From NCBI GenBank assembly GCA_025267735.1, contig CM046295.1, forward strand, positions 17,133,592-17,197,591: a stretch of DNA of 64,000 nt, in the 5' to 3' direction. Each line of letters starts with the position of its first letter. Within the stretch, counting starts at the first letter, position 1. The notes under the pieces were generated by a model. It was not told the DNA's origin and made no database searches. It worked only from the letters and a program-made list of their open reading frames with translations. Below, piece after piece: positions 24,930-36,000 of the stretch. Both the position numbers and the translations under genes were made by a program. Source of the stretch: Mactra quadrangularis (Eukaryota; Mollusca; Bivalvia; Venerida; Mactridae).

Positions 24930-25500
24930 ATATAAAACCATTCTTACAATACGTATGGAGAATGCAAAACCTTTCAATGAGCCCATTATAAAATCATTTA
25001 AATGAAATAAATGTAAATTTGAACGCCAGACAAGGAAGTTTTCTTTTAAATGTTATGTTTAGTCCAAACAATTGTTAACTTTAACTTTACAATGATGGTA
25101 TGCAATATCAACAATCTTTTAATACAGACTAGCTCTATATAGCGACGGCCATTAGACAGTTTACTCTCATTTATTTGAGATACTAATTTATTTTGAGTAA
25201 GATTGTGAAACGAGTTCTTATATCCTAATCACTTTCGAGTTCATTTACCGATCCACAAGTACTGAGCTTGTAGGATAAAGTTTCTTTCTAAAACAAGCAA
25301 CGGCTTTGATTTTGAATGAGACTCGAACCATCACAGAGCTGGCTATCCAATGATAGCCAGTGCAACGGCATAATGAACCACTTGGCTACGCCCTCGCAAC
25401 AAATCGGCGTATAAATAACGACCATATCTTAAAATAAACAGGTATTTTGTGGAATTAAACATATCAACATCAGTAACCCTCACTAGAATTCTTCGAAGTA
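24930..25500 (+). repeat. Segment duplicated at about 28050-28620, with a tRNA-like region on the minus strand
   Basis: The two segments share ACCATTCTTACAxTACGTAT, TAAATGTAAATTTGAACGCC and later sequence. At 25318-25405, minus strand, GCGAGGGCGTAGCCAAGTGG and GGTTCGAGTCTC give tRNA A- and B-box words, so a SINE remnant. Confidence 0.7.
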
Positions 25501-25528
25501 TTAATGCCAGTTAAATACTTTTGAATTC

Positions 25529-25830
25529 CGGGTCGATAGCGCAGTTGGTAGCGCACCAGGACTTGGAATCTCGTGCCCGAGGGGGTACGGGTTCGAATCC
25601 CATCCGGGGGAGAGTATACCCTTCCATGAAAATTTGACAATAATGTCGATTTTCCTCCATTTAATAGATAATATGGAGATGTTTCCGGCCGTGTGGAAGG
25701 TAGGCGAGTACTGGTTACAGACAATGGTCCAGGAAAGCTAGGTTAAATGCGCTGGACGCCGTAAAATGACCTAAATTGTGTTTGAAACGGCGTTAACTCC
25801 TATTAATAAAAAATAAAATATAAAATAAAG
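25529..25830 (+). mobile_element. SINE (GGGTCGATAGCGCAG family) upstream of the orphan exon 1
   Basis: Full length: GGGTCGATAGCGCAGTTGGT head, GGTTCGAATCCC B-box, body, and an A/T-rich tail with AATAAA units. The same SINE lies upstream of gene B exon 1. Confidence 0.85.
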
Positions 25831-25902
25831 TACTTTTTTACTATAATGGCAATATTGTCTAATTCCATCTTTATTTCCAATTTCAGTTTAAGTTAAACCA
25901 AG

Positions 25903-25951
25903 ATGACGTGGCTAACATTGTTTGTTTTGATTCTATGCAGTATTAACTGTT
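25903..25951 (+). pseudogene. Orphan copy of RPTP signal-peptide exon 1
   Basis: Reads [16 protein letters not shown], differing from gene B exon 1 only at the last full residue (Tyr to Cys). The ATG context, phase-1 end and donor GTAGGT are all kept. The preceding SINE and the pyrimidine tract before the exon are also shared with gene B. No ectodomain, transmembrane or phosphatase exon follows before gene B exon 1 at 32998. It is either a relic of a rearranged gene or an alternative first exon for gene B: splicing to 34135 would keep frame and give Cys at the junction. A relic is more likely, because the downstream MITE is chimeric. Confidence 0.75.
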
Positions 25952-25995
25952 GTAGGTCAAAATTCATGTTCTTTCTTTATTTTTTAAGTCATTCA

Positions 25996-26365
25996 AAGGC
26001 GGATCCAGCGGTGGGGATCAGGGGTGTCCGGAACCCCTTAGAATTTCAAAATGTACCTGTCCACTATTGTATTTGTTGATTTTTATAATAATACTTATAT
26101 AATATAATAATTTTCTTAGCCGTTGGATCATGTTAAATTCTTACATTAATGAGAAGGAATTGTTTTAAATTGTATGCTGGGTCATAGTATTTCTGTACTC
26201 CCAGTCTCGTAACTTGTTGCACGCATAGCGTTTGAATTTTTTTTGACAAATATATATATTTTCCTATAATTATCATATTCATGATTGAAAAAAAAACCTT
26301 TGCTTGGGAAATTTTAGGGGGGGGGGGGCGTACGCCGGGTCCGCCCCCCCCTTGGATCCGCCTAT
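25996..26365. mobile_element. Chimeric MITE beside the orphan exon 1
   Basis: The left part (to about 26090) matches the MITE in gene B intron 1 (33086 onward, e.g. AATTTCAAAATGTACCTG). The right part (from about 26105, TTCTTAGCCGTTGGATCATG) matches the 16833/60701 subfamily. It looks like a recombination junction. Confidence 0.72.
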
Positions 26366-27283
26366 GTCTTATAAAACTGATACTTTACAATACATATACA
26401 TATACATCGTTGTATTTAACCATAATTCGCAAGCATGATATATTTTTAATAGGTATATCTATATATAGCACTACAATAATGTATCATGTAAACTACCGAC
26501 TAGTTGGTATATATCAGAAATATTAAACTGAAGCTAGGATGTATTGACTGAAAAAATTTAAAAATTAACAAAAGAATGTAGCCCATTTTATGCATTCAAA
26601 ACTGATTTATATGATGATATTAAGGAGTTTTCATTATATTTTACGAAAAATATACAACGTCAAAATGGCTTTATCTTAGATGAATAATGCTACAAAAAGA
26701 ATTAGTATGAAATAAACAAACTATGCGTCAATTGTGAAAAATATTTTTTTCTGAGCTCAGAAAATGACATAAACTTCTCTTAAAACATGTTTTAGCTAAA
26801 AAAAGACAATTTTTCTGCAGAATGACATTTTTCCTCAATTCACCACTTTAAACTAGCTTTTGAAATCCAAGTTGTATCTGGCAAAACAACTATTGTAACT
26901 ATATACATGTACATCACTCAAATCTTCCGGGTTTAACAAATGAATCACACTTCAAAATATCTAGGCTAAGCTTTGCATTATTATAAACAAATTCATTATT
27001 CGTCGAAAATTAACGTGTAAAGTAGACGTAATTGATTCAGATACGGATTTCGTTATTAAGGTGAGTTATTATTAGTTTATTTATGAAACAAAACATTTTC
27101 AAATACCAAATGAGACAGAATGTATTTACCGCTCTAAATTTAACTTAAAGTTTACGTACATCTACATTAAAACTGAAACATAAAATAACCCAATTTTTGA
27201 CAACTTTTGAATTGGGCTTTTAACGTCTTAATGTAAGAGCATAAATGTTCGTAAATTTGTGTTCAATGTTTATAATAATCTAA
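26366..27283 (+). repeat. Segmental duplication partner of 61204-62116
   Basis: Aligns from TATGTCTTATAAAACTGATA onward. It is also more distantly related to 13080-13514 and 53930-54331 plus 55424-55860. It contains the empty Harbinger target at 26849-26851. No gene seen. Confidence 0.82.
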
Positions 27284-27564
27284 CCCGGGTCGATAGCGCA
27301 GTTGGTATTGCGCCGGGATTTGAAAATCTCGTACCCGAAGGAGGTGCAGGTTCGAATCCCAACCGGGGAGCTCATACCCTTCCATGAAAATTTGACAATA
27401 ATGTTGTCGATTTTTTACTCCATTGATTAGATAATATGGAGAAGTTTCCGGTCTTGTGGAAGAATAGGTGAGTACTGGTTATAGACAAGTATCCAAGAAA
27501 GCTAGGTTAGGTGCGCTGACCTAAAATTGTGTTGACACGGCGTTAAATCCATTAAATATATATA
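27284..27564 (+). mobile_element. SINE (GGGTCGATAGCGCAG family) with target duplication
   Basis: CCCGGGTCGATAGCGCAGTT head to a TATATA tail. The 12-bp target duplicate TATAATAATCTA is at 27271-27282 and 27565-27576. The homologous insertion is at 62117-62407. Confidence 0.85.
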
Positions 27565-27576
27565 TATAATAATCTA

Positions 27577-28049
27577 CAACTGCCTCCTTCATTGCTTTTT
27601 GCTGTACTGTAGCTGTTTCTGATATGTTTAACACTCTTTTGATTTAGTAGTTGGTTTTCGGTTTATAAAGGATGGAAATATTTTTATATTAGGTCAGTTT
27701 ATGATAAAGCATTTATATGAAAGGGAAATAATGCTTATATCACACGTTTACACTTTATAATAAATAACAATAAACTTTTCGACCAATAAATGAAATGGTA
27801 TACAATTTGTTAACTCCAAATCAATATTGAATGGATTCATTTATAAATGGCTGAACAGGTAAACACGCATTATGTAACAATGTGTGTAGTCCGATTTAAT
27901 CGCACAAACAATGCATATATATACAGCATATCTTCCAAATGTTTTATTATTTTACATTTGTTGCGTCTATTAAGTAAAAAAAATCCCAATTTTACAATAT
28001 GAATAAAAACTAATTAAAGTTCTTATACAATGTGTTTCTACGGCGTTAC
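27577..28049. other. AT-rich spacer, no gene seen
   Basis: Starts with ACAACTGCCTCCTTC, the point where the paralogous locus at 62420 turns into a minisatellite; here it does not. Confidence 0.5.
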
Positions 28050-28620
28050 ACCTAACAAACTAACACACAAAATATAAAACCATTCTTACAGTACGTATGA
28101 AGTACAGAAAACCTTGCAATGAGTACATTATAAAATCATTCGAATGAAATAAATGTAAATTTGAACGCCAAAACAAGAAATTTTCTTTTAAATATTTTGT
28201 TTAGTCCAAACAATTGTTAACTTGAATTTTACAATGATGGTATGCAATATCAAGAATCTTTTAATACAGACTTTAATACGACTACAGCGACGACTAATAG
28301 ACGGTTAACACTTATTTATTTGAGTAAGACTGTGAAACGAGTTCTTATAACTTAATCACATACGAGTTCATTTCCTGGTTCTTTATTACTGAGCTTGTAG
28401 GAAAGTTTCTTTCAAAAAAGCAACGACTTTGATTTTGGATGAGACTCGAACTTTCACAGAGCTGGCTATCCAATGATTACAAACGTCATAATGAACCACT
28501 TGGCTACGCCCTCGCAACCAATCGGCATATAAATAACGACCGATCATAAAAACAGCTATTCTGTTGAATCAAACATATCAACATCAGTCACCCTCACTAG
28601 AATTCTTTTTTCGAACACCT
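28050..28620 (+). repeat. Segment duplicated at about 24930-25500
   Basis: Partner copy, with its tRNA-like region at about 28436-28524 on the minus strand; more decayed. Confidence 0.7.
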
Positions 28621-28841
28621 GCTACAAATTCAAATGATTACTACCTTCCATAACACCAACTTCTAGATGATTGTCCCGTGTCAACAACCAATCCCTTTAA
28701 AAAAAATTATAAAATTCAATTCTAACCTTGATCAAGGGATCATAACTGTATGTATGTTGGACTGATCATTTTCTATTTAAGTTGTAATTTATTTTGTATA
28801 AATGTTTACTCATGTTTTCCTTGTTTTTAGTTTTAAATATA
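28621..28841. other. Short spacer, no gene seen
   Basis: Unique AT-rich sequence between a duplicated segment and the second 3.7-kb element. Confidence 0.5.
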
Positions 28842-30283
28842 TAGTCCGGTATATAAACTACAAAAATCGACTGAACCGTGCTTGGAAGGATGTAGAAAAT
28901 GTTTTTGCATTTTCTTAAAGCTGAGACACTGTAGTTTACGATCTGGATGATGCCACTTCGGCACTCTTGGGAAACTCCCAAAATTCAAGATGGCGGACAA
29001 AATGGCGGATGAGAGCTGATTAGTGTAATATAAATTCATCTTGATCTAAGTCTGATTATCGAAAAAAGCTAAAATAAGTCTTACATTATCTGCAATTTTA
29101 TTTCATGCAATTTTGGTAACCTTCGTTTATTCTCCAATCCAAGATGGCGGACAAAATGGCGGACTAAAGTTACATTTGTCGGGTACGTCAACTACAATGA
29201 GCAGAATCGTACACTGTGGCATATCAAAAAAAGTTTAATGAATTTTGTAGTTATAACTCTGAAGTTTTGTTTATAAAACTGGTTGTTGCCGCACTGGCAT
29301 CATTGGGCAATTCCCAAAATCCAAGATGGCGGCTAGAATGGCGTAAATTACTAGCTGTCGGGTATATATCTACCACAATGAGCTAAGTCATAGACTGAGG
29401 TATACCAAATCATTTAAATGCATTTTATTTTGTAGTCAATCCACTTTTGTTTAGGTAACCGATTGATGCCATTGTGGTATTCTTGGATAACTTCAAGAAT
29501 CCAAGATGGTGGTCAAAATGAATGACAAGAGCTGGAAATTTAATTCAAGTCACATAAATTGACATATCTCCTCTCTAATGGGTATACAGCAACATGTTTA
29601 GGTTTTTTACATCTCTCGGACTTGCTAATATTGAATCATTGATACTAGCTTGTCAGTTGACTCGAGAACGAACTAGAAGCAAATTGTTTCTAAGATGGCA
29701 ATTTAGAGACACTTTTCTGAAAATCTTTTATTTATTGAACAACATAGTTTGTAATACGATATTTTCATATCCTTAGAATAACGACTACTTTTTCATGTAT
29801 GTTTGCCACTTCAATAATAATCAATATGTACTAAAAGAAGGTTATAAACAAAGAAAAATACAAATGTTATTGAAAGTATTGTGTACATGTTATATTATAT
29901 TTCAAGGTATTCTAAGAGTATATTGATGCCAAAGCAATCTATAGAAATTCTGTTGACATTGTAACACATTTTTGTTGTTAAAAAAAGAGACATTGCAATA
30001 GGATTTCAAGTATGATCTTGACATCAGATATCACAACTGAATTATGAGTGTTCTTTATTTCATTGTAAACGACTCCATTCATCGATCAAAAGGAGAAATA
30101 TCAAAAGCACATTTCCATCAAAAGTTTGTAGTAGAACATGCTTTTGTTTACAAGGATAGGGAGAAATTACGTCGCGTAGATGCCAATTTTATAAGCGTAT
30201 ACACTGCTGTTTGAACCCAGTGTCTAGCTCATGATTTAGTGTTACCCTGTGCAAGTAGGTGGTTTTAAGGGATTCATCAATAA

Positions 30284-30620
30284 GAGACCTAATCAGTTAT
30301 TTCCCTTGTATACTCTTCAAATGGGTAGGTCCAATTAGTTTGATTACTAGGATTTTACCCTTACTTTTCAGCTTTTCAATTTGCCAAAATTAATCTCTTA
30401 TATCATTTTTGTTAATCATTGAATTTGTTTGAAATTCAAGCTAAGTATTTTTAGGGTAAAGAACTATCCAAATTTCATCACTTCTTTTAATATCTTCATT
30501 AACAAAAAAGATATTAGATGAAGTATTTTTGTTATCCTTACATAGCACTTCAATGATAAAATCCGAGGATTCCAATAACCAATTGGATTGGATCAGGGAA
30601 AGATAACTGACTAAAGTCCC
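30284..30620. mobile_element. Nested MITE, copy 2
   Basis: Same insertion as 18784-19129, carried in the second 3.7-kb element. Confidence 0.75.
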
Positions 30621-31638
30621 TAACTACAAAACATGGCCAAGTAGAAAATTTAGAAATGTCTTGTATCACTGAAGTCTAAATATCTTAAAAGAACACGTAA
30701 CATGTCTGATGCATCAGTGTCAAACGTTTATAAACAGGCATGATATCTAAACACATTTGGAGTATATTCACTCTCAACTGCAAAGACTCAACCAAAGAAG
30801 GATGGTACGCTGAGACAACTTGTCGATCTCGTACATAATATTCAAATATGTTCCACTCTAAATTTGACGATGCATTGCAAGATTTGGTGATTCTTCATTT
30901 TATCGGTTAACATTAACCTTTAAGACTTGGTACAAGAATCGTAGTCAACAAAATTGTACAACAAATGATCATTGTTGCTGCAATTTGCTGAGCACCAAAA
31001 ATATCTGACGGCATTGATGCGCTGATACTCATTTTGAAATATAATATTACCTTTCTTGTATGAGTGACACTATAAAAATGGGTTTAACTGACATTCGTCC
31101 AAAATGTAATGTTACAAGTCAGTCAGTTATTGACAATGTAAAGAGAGTACACTAGTAGCATGGGTATAAAATATGCTTTTAAAGCTGGTTCACCTATCCT
31201 ACTTCAAAAGTGAAGACAGTTATGATATCTTTTGGCCATAAGGTAGAACCCACTTGGATACTTTCTGAAGATAATAATCATTAATATGTTAAGTTTACCA
31301 TTGAATGTGAAGTGCTTAGGGTGTTGAGTACAAAATACTCAATAAACAGTTATTTGTGTCGTCACTTGAACATGTTGCTATCACCATACAAAACCGACCA
31401 AAGAAATTGTGCTATCGTTATGTAATATTAGACTGAAACAAACATAAACATTTAAGTACATATTTCAATTATTCTAGTGTAGTAAAGTCAGACTGTATCA
31501 TTGTTTGTGTAATGATAATAATAGAGCTCAGTTAATTAGTATATCCCTCATTTTTTAGCACATGCTTATTTTGCTATTTATATGTTTCACTTAATTTTTA
31601 CTGAGATTCAGACATTTTGATTCGTTTCGAATCTCATA

Positions 31639-31827
31639 ATGGCCGAGTTTTCTCATGAAGGCCGTATTTTTTCTTCCACAAAAAGCCGCAATTTTGAATG
31701 TTGGTACAATCTGAGTATTTTTGATAGGGACCGTGACTGCGACGATGGTGAATTAAGTGTTTTCATAATGGCCTGTTATTTGGCTGACTACAGTCATTAT
31801 AGCCTGAAGCCGCAGGTTGAAGGCTAA
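31639..31827 (+). other. Conserved short open frame and palindrome in the 3.7-kb element, copy 2
   Basis: Same frame as 20164-20352. The hairpin arms are at the ends of 31759-31867 (GTTTTCATAATGGCC and its complement). Confidence 0.35.
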
Positions 31828-32638
31828 TGTGACTGTCTTTAACCAAATAACTTGGCCATTATGAAAACATTGCATTATTTACATTACCTTATTGCTAAAA
31901 AAATAGAACTGGTTTCGTAACCGTACTCTTGGACTCCACATTGAATCTTGGGTTGCTAATAGATAATCAGGTGAGATTAACTAGTTTTACAAACTTTAGA
32001 GTTTCAAACAGATTCAGAAAATAACATTAAAACTTAAACCCACGCGTGTTTGTTTTCGTCCATGTATGTAATATTGTATACTAAACTATTCGATCATATC
32101 CGCCATGTTAGCCGCCATTTTGGATTTATAATTGTTTATAATAACTTATAGCTTAGTAAAATCAATCGTTTTTTTTGAATTTCATGAACTTTTCTATAAG
32201 TAAATAAATTTCTACACCACACAGTCTCTTTCAGCCAGTTTGCTGTTTATATACTGGGCTAATAGCCTTTATCCGCAATTTTGACGCCATTTTGAATTTA
32301 AAGATTTATATATGAATTAACAAAATTCAACCAACTGGATCTGCTGGTGTTGAAATCACTTTTGTCCGTCATTTTAAGAACAGCATGTGCAAAAATACAT
32401 TTTGCATGTATAATTTATCCTCTAGTCGCCATCTTGGTCGCCATCTTGGATTTTGGTAGTTGCCCAAGGATGACAAAGTAGCATCAATCGAATTTGGAAT
32501 CAGTAAGACCATGTCTACCAATTAATTGAATAACCTTTTCTACATCCTTTCGTGCAAGGTCAACCTAGGTGTTGGCCGGACTAATAGATCTATGTAAACT
32601 TTAGAATAAGTATTAATGCCAGTTCAATACTTTATGAA

Positions 32639-32925
32639 AACCGATAGCGCAGTTGGTAGCGCGCCGGGATTTAAATTCTCGTGCCCGAGGGGGTACGGGT
32701 TCGAATCCCACTCGGGGAGGTTAAACCAATCCATGAAAATTGGACAATAATGTCGATTTTCCGCCATTGATTATATAATATGGAGAAGTTTCCGGCCTTG
32801 TGAAAGGGTAGGTGAGTACTGGTTATAGGCAATGGTCCAGGAAAGCTAGGTTAGGTGAGCTGGACGCCGTAAAATGACATAAATTGTGTTGACACGGCGT
32901 TAACTCCAATAAAATATAAAATAAA
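32639..32925 (+). mobile_element. SINE (GGGTCGATAGCGCAG family) upstream of gene B exon 1
   Basis: Ends about 70 bp before the ATG of gene B. Homologous to 25529-25830, so it travelled with exon 1 in the duplication and may lie in the promoter or 5' UTR intron. Confidence 0.82.
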
Positions 32926-32997
32926 ATACTTTTTGAAGATAATGGCAATATTGTCTTATTCCATCTTTTTTCTATTTTCAGTTTTAGTTAAACCGAG

Positions 32998-33046
32998 ATG
33001 ACGTGGCTAACATTGTTTGTTTTGATTCTATGCAGTATCAACTATG
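32998..33046 (+). CDS. Gene B exon 1: signal peptide
   Basis: Encodes [16 protein letters not shown] and the first base of a Gly codon, followed by the donor GTAGGT. The Leu/Val/Ile core is a typical signal peptide, which puts the EGF repeats outside the cell. It sits about 80 bp after a tRNA-derived SINE. A pyrimidine-rich tract ending in CAG at 32981 precedes the ATG, so this exon may begin with a spliced 5' UTR. Confidence 0.8.
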
Positions 33047-36000
33047 GTAGGTCACAATTCACGCTCTTTCTTTATTTTAAGTCATTCAAAGGCAGATCCG
33101 GCGGGAGGGGGGTCAGGGGGTCCGATCCCCAATAGAATTTCAAAAATGTACCTGACCACTAGTGTATTTCTTGATTTTTAGTAAATTTAAGTAACACGAA
33201 GCAATTTTTCTTGATGCTTAGCATAGATTTAATCGTTAAAATAGATTTTAAAATTAATACGTTTCATTATGTTGCAAAATGTGTATAACGTGATGTGGTT
33301 CGAAAGTTTGGACCCCTCGCCCATGGAAAAAAAATTCTGGATCCAACCCTGTTATTGTTACTGAAAATGTCTCTTCGTTATGAATATTGGTGAAGTTTAT
33401 TTTTGTTGGAGGAGTCAGTTATCTTGTTGGGGAATTGATAATTATTATAATTATAATAATAATGATATTGATAATATCAATATATATCGGTAACTTTGAC
33501 ATGACAGGTGACATAAAAATGGTGAATATCACAGAAAGCTAAATACCATATGTCATGCATATCAATACCGGGATGACCCAAAAAAGTGATTAATTTCTTA
33601 TTTTCAATGTGTGTGTTTTGATTAATTTTACTCTTGTAATTTATTCACATTTCTGCAAATTAATACGACATTAACTATTTAAGGGTTAAAATGATAAGAA
33701 CTCATTTTACACTTTCACAAATTCAATTATATTTCATATTTTATCTAAGGGGCGAGTGGTCACGTGTTGGACTTGAAATCATTTGGTAGCCAGCTCGGCG
33801 TTGATTCAAATCCAATCCAAGTCCTTCTCCAGGGTTTCCTTGAGCAAGAAACTGTATCTTTGTATATCAGTACTGGGGCCAAGAAAACGGACTCAAAAGT
33901 GATTCATCTAAGTTGTAAGAACTTGTTTCACAATCGAGCTAAAATGAATTTGTATAAATAAATTTTGATCAATAAGATAAAAGCCGATCTAAAATTATAC
34001 GCTCACACTCTAGATTATTTCACAGTTATACAAGATAACTTTTTGCGGAGATTGATTATTAGACTATGCTTAGTCTATAATAGTTTGATGATGGTTGATA
34101 TGATAATATTTATGTTTTTTTTTATCTTGTTCAGGTATTGCTCAAGATACTGCTTGTAGGACCGAGAAAACTTGTGATTGTTGTAATAGTAATCCTGATG
34201 ATGGAACAAGAGAATCGGTCGATATTTGTAATAATCAAGTTTCTAAATGGAAATGTAAATATGGATGTAAAGATGGTTATTGGGGTGGGAAATGTTGGAA
34301 CGCTTGTCCTTCATACTGTACAAGATGTGCTCGTAATTTTAACTCACCGGATAGTCAAGATTATAAGAAATGTTACCTATGCGCTGATGGTTACTATAAC
34401 GGTTCTGAAATACCAAATTGTTCAACTCCTTGTCCGGCAAACTGCGCAAATAAAACATGTGACAAAACATCTGGTATTTGCTTACACGGTTGTACAGGTA
34501 ACTGGGTCGGAAATAAATGTGACGTTTGTGCTGCAACATGGTATGGTAACAATTGTGATAAACGATGTCCTGATATTTGTAAAGATAGATTGTGTGACAA
34601 CAATGGGGACTGTTCAACTGGTTGTAAGGATGAAAACCTGGATGGACCACAATGTGACAGATGTAAAGGTGGAAATTACGGTAACAACTGTGATATAGAT
34701 TGTCCTGTTAACTGCAAAGATGACACATGTAACAGAGGGGATGGCATATGTACTTATGGATGCAACTATAACTTTGCCGGGGGTAAATGTGACAAATGTC
34801 AACCACATCTTTATGGAAAAAACTGCAACGATCAGTGTTTTAATTGTCTGAATGGTATGTGTGATCGATCAACGGGTAGATGTGTTGACTGTAAAAATGG
34901 CAAGTTTGGTGAGCAATGTGAAAAGTCTTGTTCATTTAGTTGCAACAACACAGTGTGTGATAGACGTACTGCCGTATGTTCAAAAGGATGTCAGACTGGA
35001 TACTCTGGAGATAAATGCTGTGTTTATTCTTTGGGTTGTGAGATTTGCGACACGACGTCTTCATGTTCTGAATGTAAATCTGGTTTCTATGGAGATTCGT
35101 GTGGAGATACTTGTCCTGGAAATTGTTTTGATGTATGCGATAAGGAAACAGGAACTTGTGAAGCTTGCAAAGATGATAAATATTACGGTGACCAATGTGG
35201 AACACCATGTCCAATAAATTGTCTTAATGGTCAATGTGCCCAAGAAGATGGACGATGTACCTCTTGTAAGGTTGGATACTTAGGCATACTGTGTAACGAT
35301 AAATGTCCTGAAAACTGTATGAACGGAGAATGTAGCCGTGAACTGGGACATTGCATTTCTTGTAAAACGAGGTACTATGGTCGGACGTGCAATGATACAT
35401 GCCCCACTAATTGTGAAGACAACATGTGTGGTCAAAATGACGGTGTATGCAACAATTGTATTGCTGGCTTCCACGGTGACGTATGTGACATCGAATGTAA
35501 ACGACAAGACTGTATAAACAATACATGTTCTCAAACCACTGGGGTTTGTGCTCTTGGATGTATAAATGGCTGTGAGGAAGGTTTGTGTAAACATTTTTTC
35601 TTGTAGTTTTAACAACCATTCTAGACATGTTTCCTTGTTTCGTTTCTCTAGATAACTGATCTGCTGAGAGCCGCCCGGTTAGCTAAGTAGGTTGCACGCA
35701 AGTTAACTGATCGAGGTTTTGTGGTTTCGATTCCCGGGCGAGGCATACTTTCGTGGACCTTTGGTCATGAAATTATTTCTATGGTCATTTTCCCTCCTAT
35801 CAATGACTTTTAATTATGTAGGGCAGTTGTCAGGCACTGACGAAGTATGACGAAGTATTAACAGCTAAATTTAGAGATTAAGCCTTTCCATGAGAAGTGA
35901 GTAGGTTGACTGACCGCCATTATATGAACACGATAAAAATTATCATAATTATCGCATCATCATCATCATCATCCTTATGATCATCATCATAATCACCATC

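Larger units (their letters stand above)
28842..32583. mobile_element. 3.7-kb inverted-repeat element, copy 2
   Basis: Same structure and orientation as 17359-21117, including the nested MITE (30284-30620) and hairpin (31759-31867), similar almost throughout by eye. It ends about 55 bp before the SINE upstream of gene B exon 1. Confidence 0.8.

Noticed and set aside
25529..25605. Functional tRNA gene with UGG-like anticodon
   Set aside because: At least six similar copies all share the same long 3' body, and two of them have clear target duplications, so it is a SINE.
34339..34650. Minus-strand and other-frame open frames over the EGF exon
   Set aside because: They are shadows of the cysteine-rich coding frame, where TGT/TGC codons read without stops on other frames; the + frame joins neighbouring exons in phase.
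34138..34698. A 186-codon + strand frame beside the EGF exon start
   Set aside because: It is a different frame from the spliced one and Val/Ile-rich; the Cys-rich frame continues through the whole exon and fits both splice phases.
35560..35606. Reading the ectodomain exon to its stop as a secreted EGF protein
   Set aside because: The donor at 35581 joins in phase to the transmembrane exon. A read-through short form is possible but only 8 extra codons long and has no support here.
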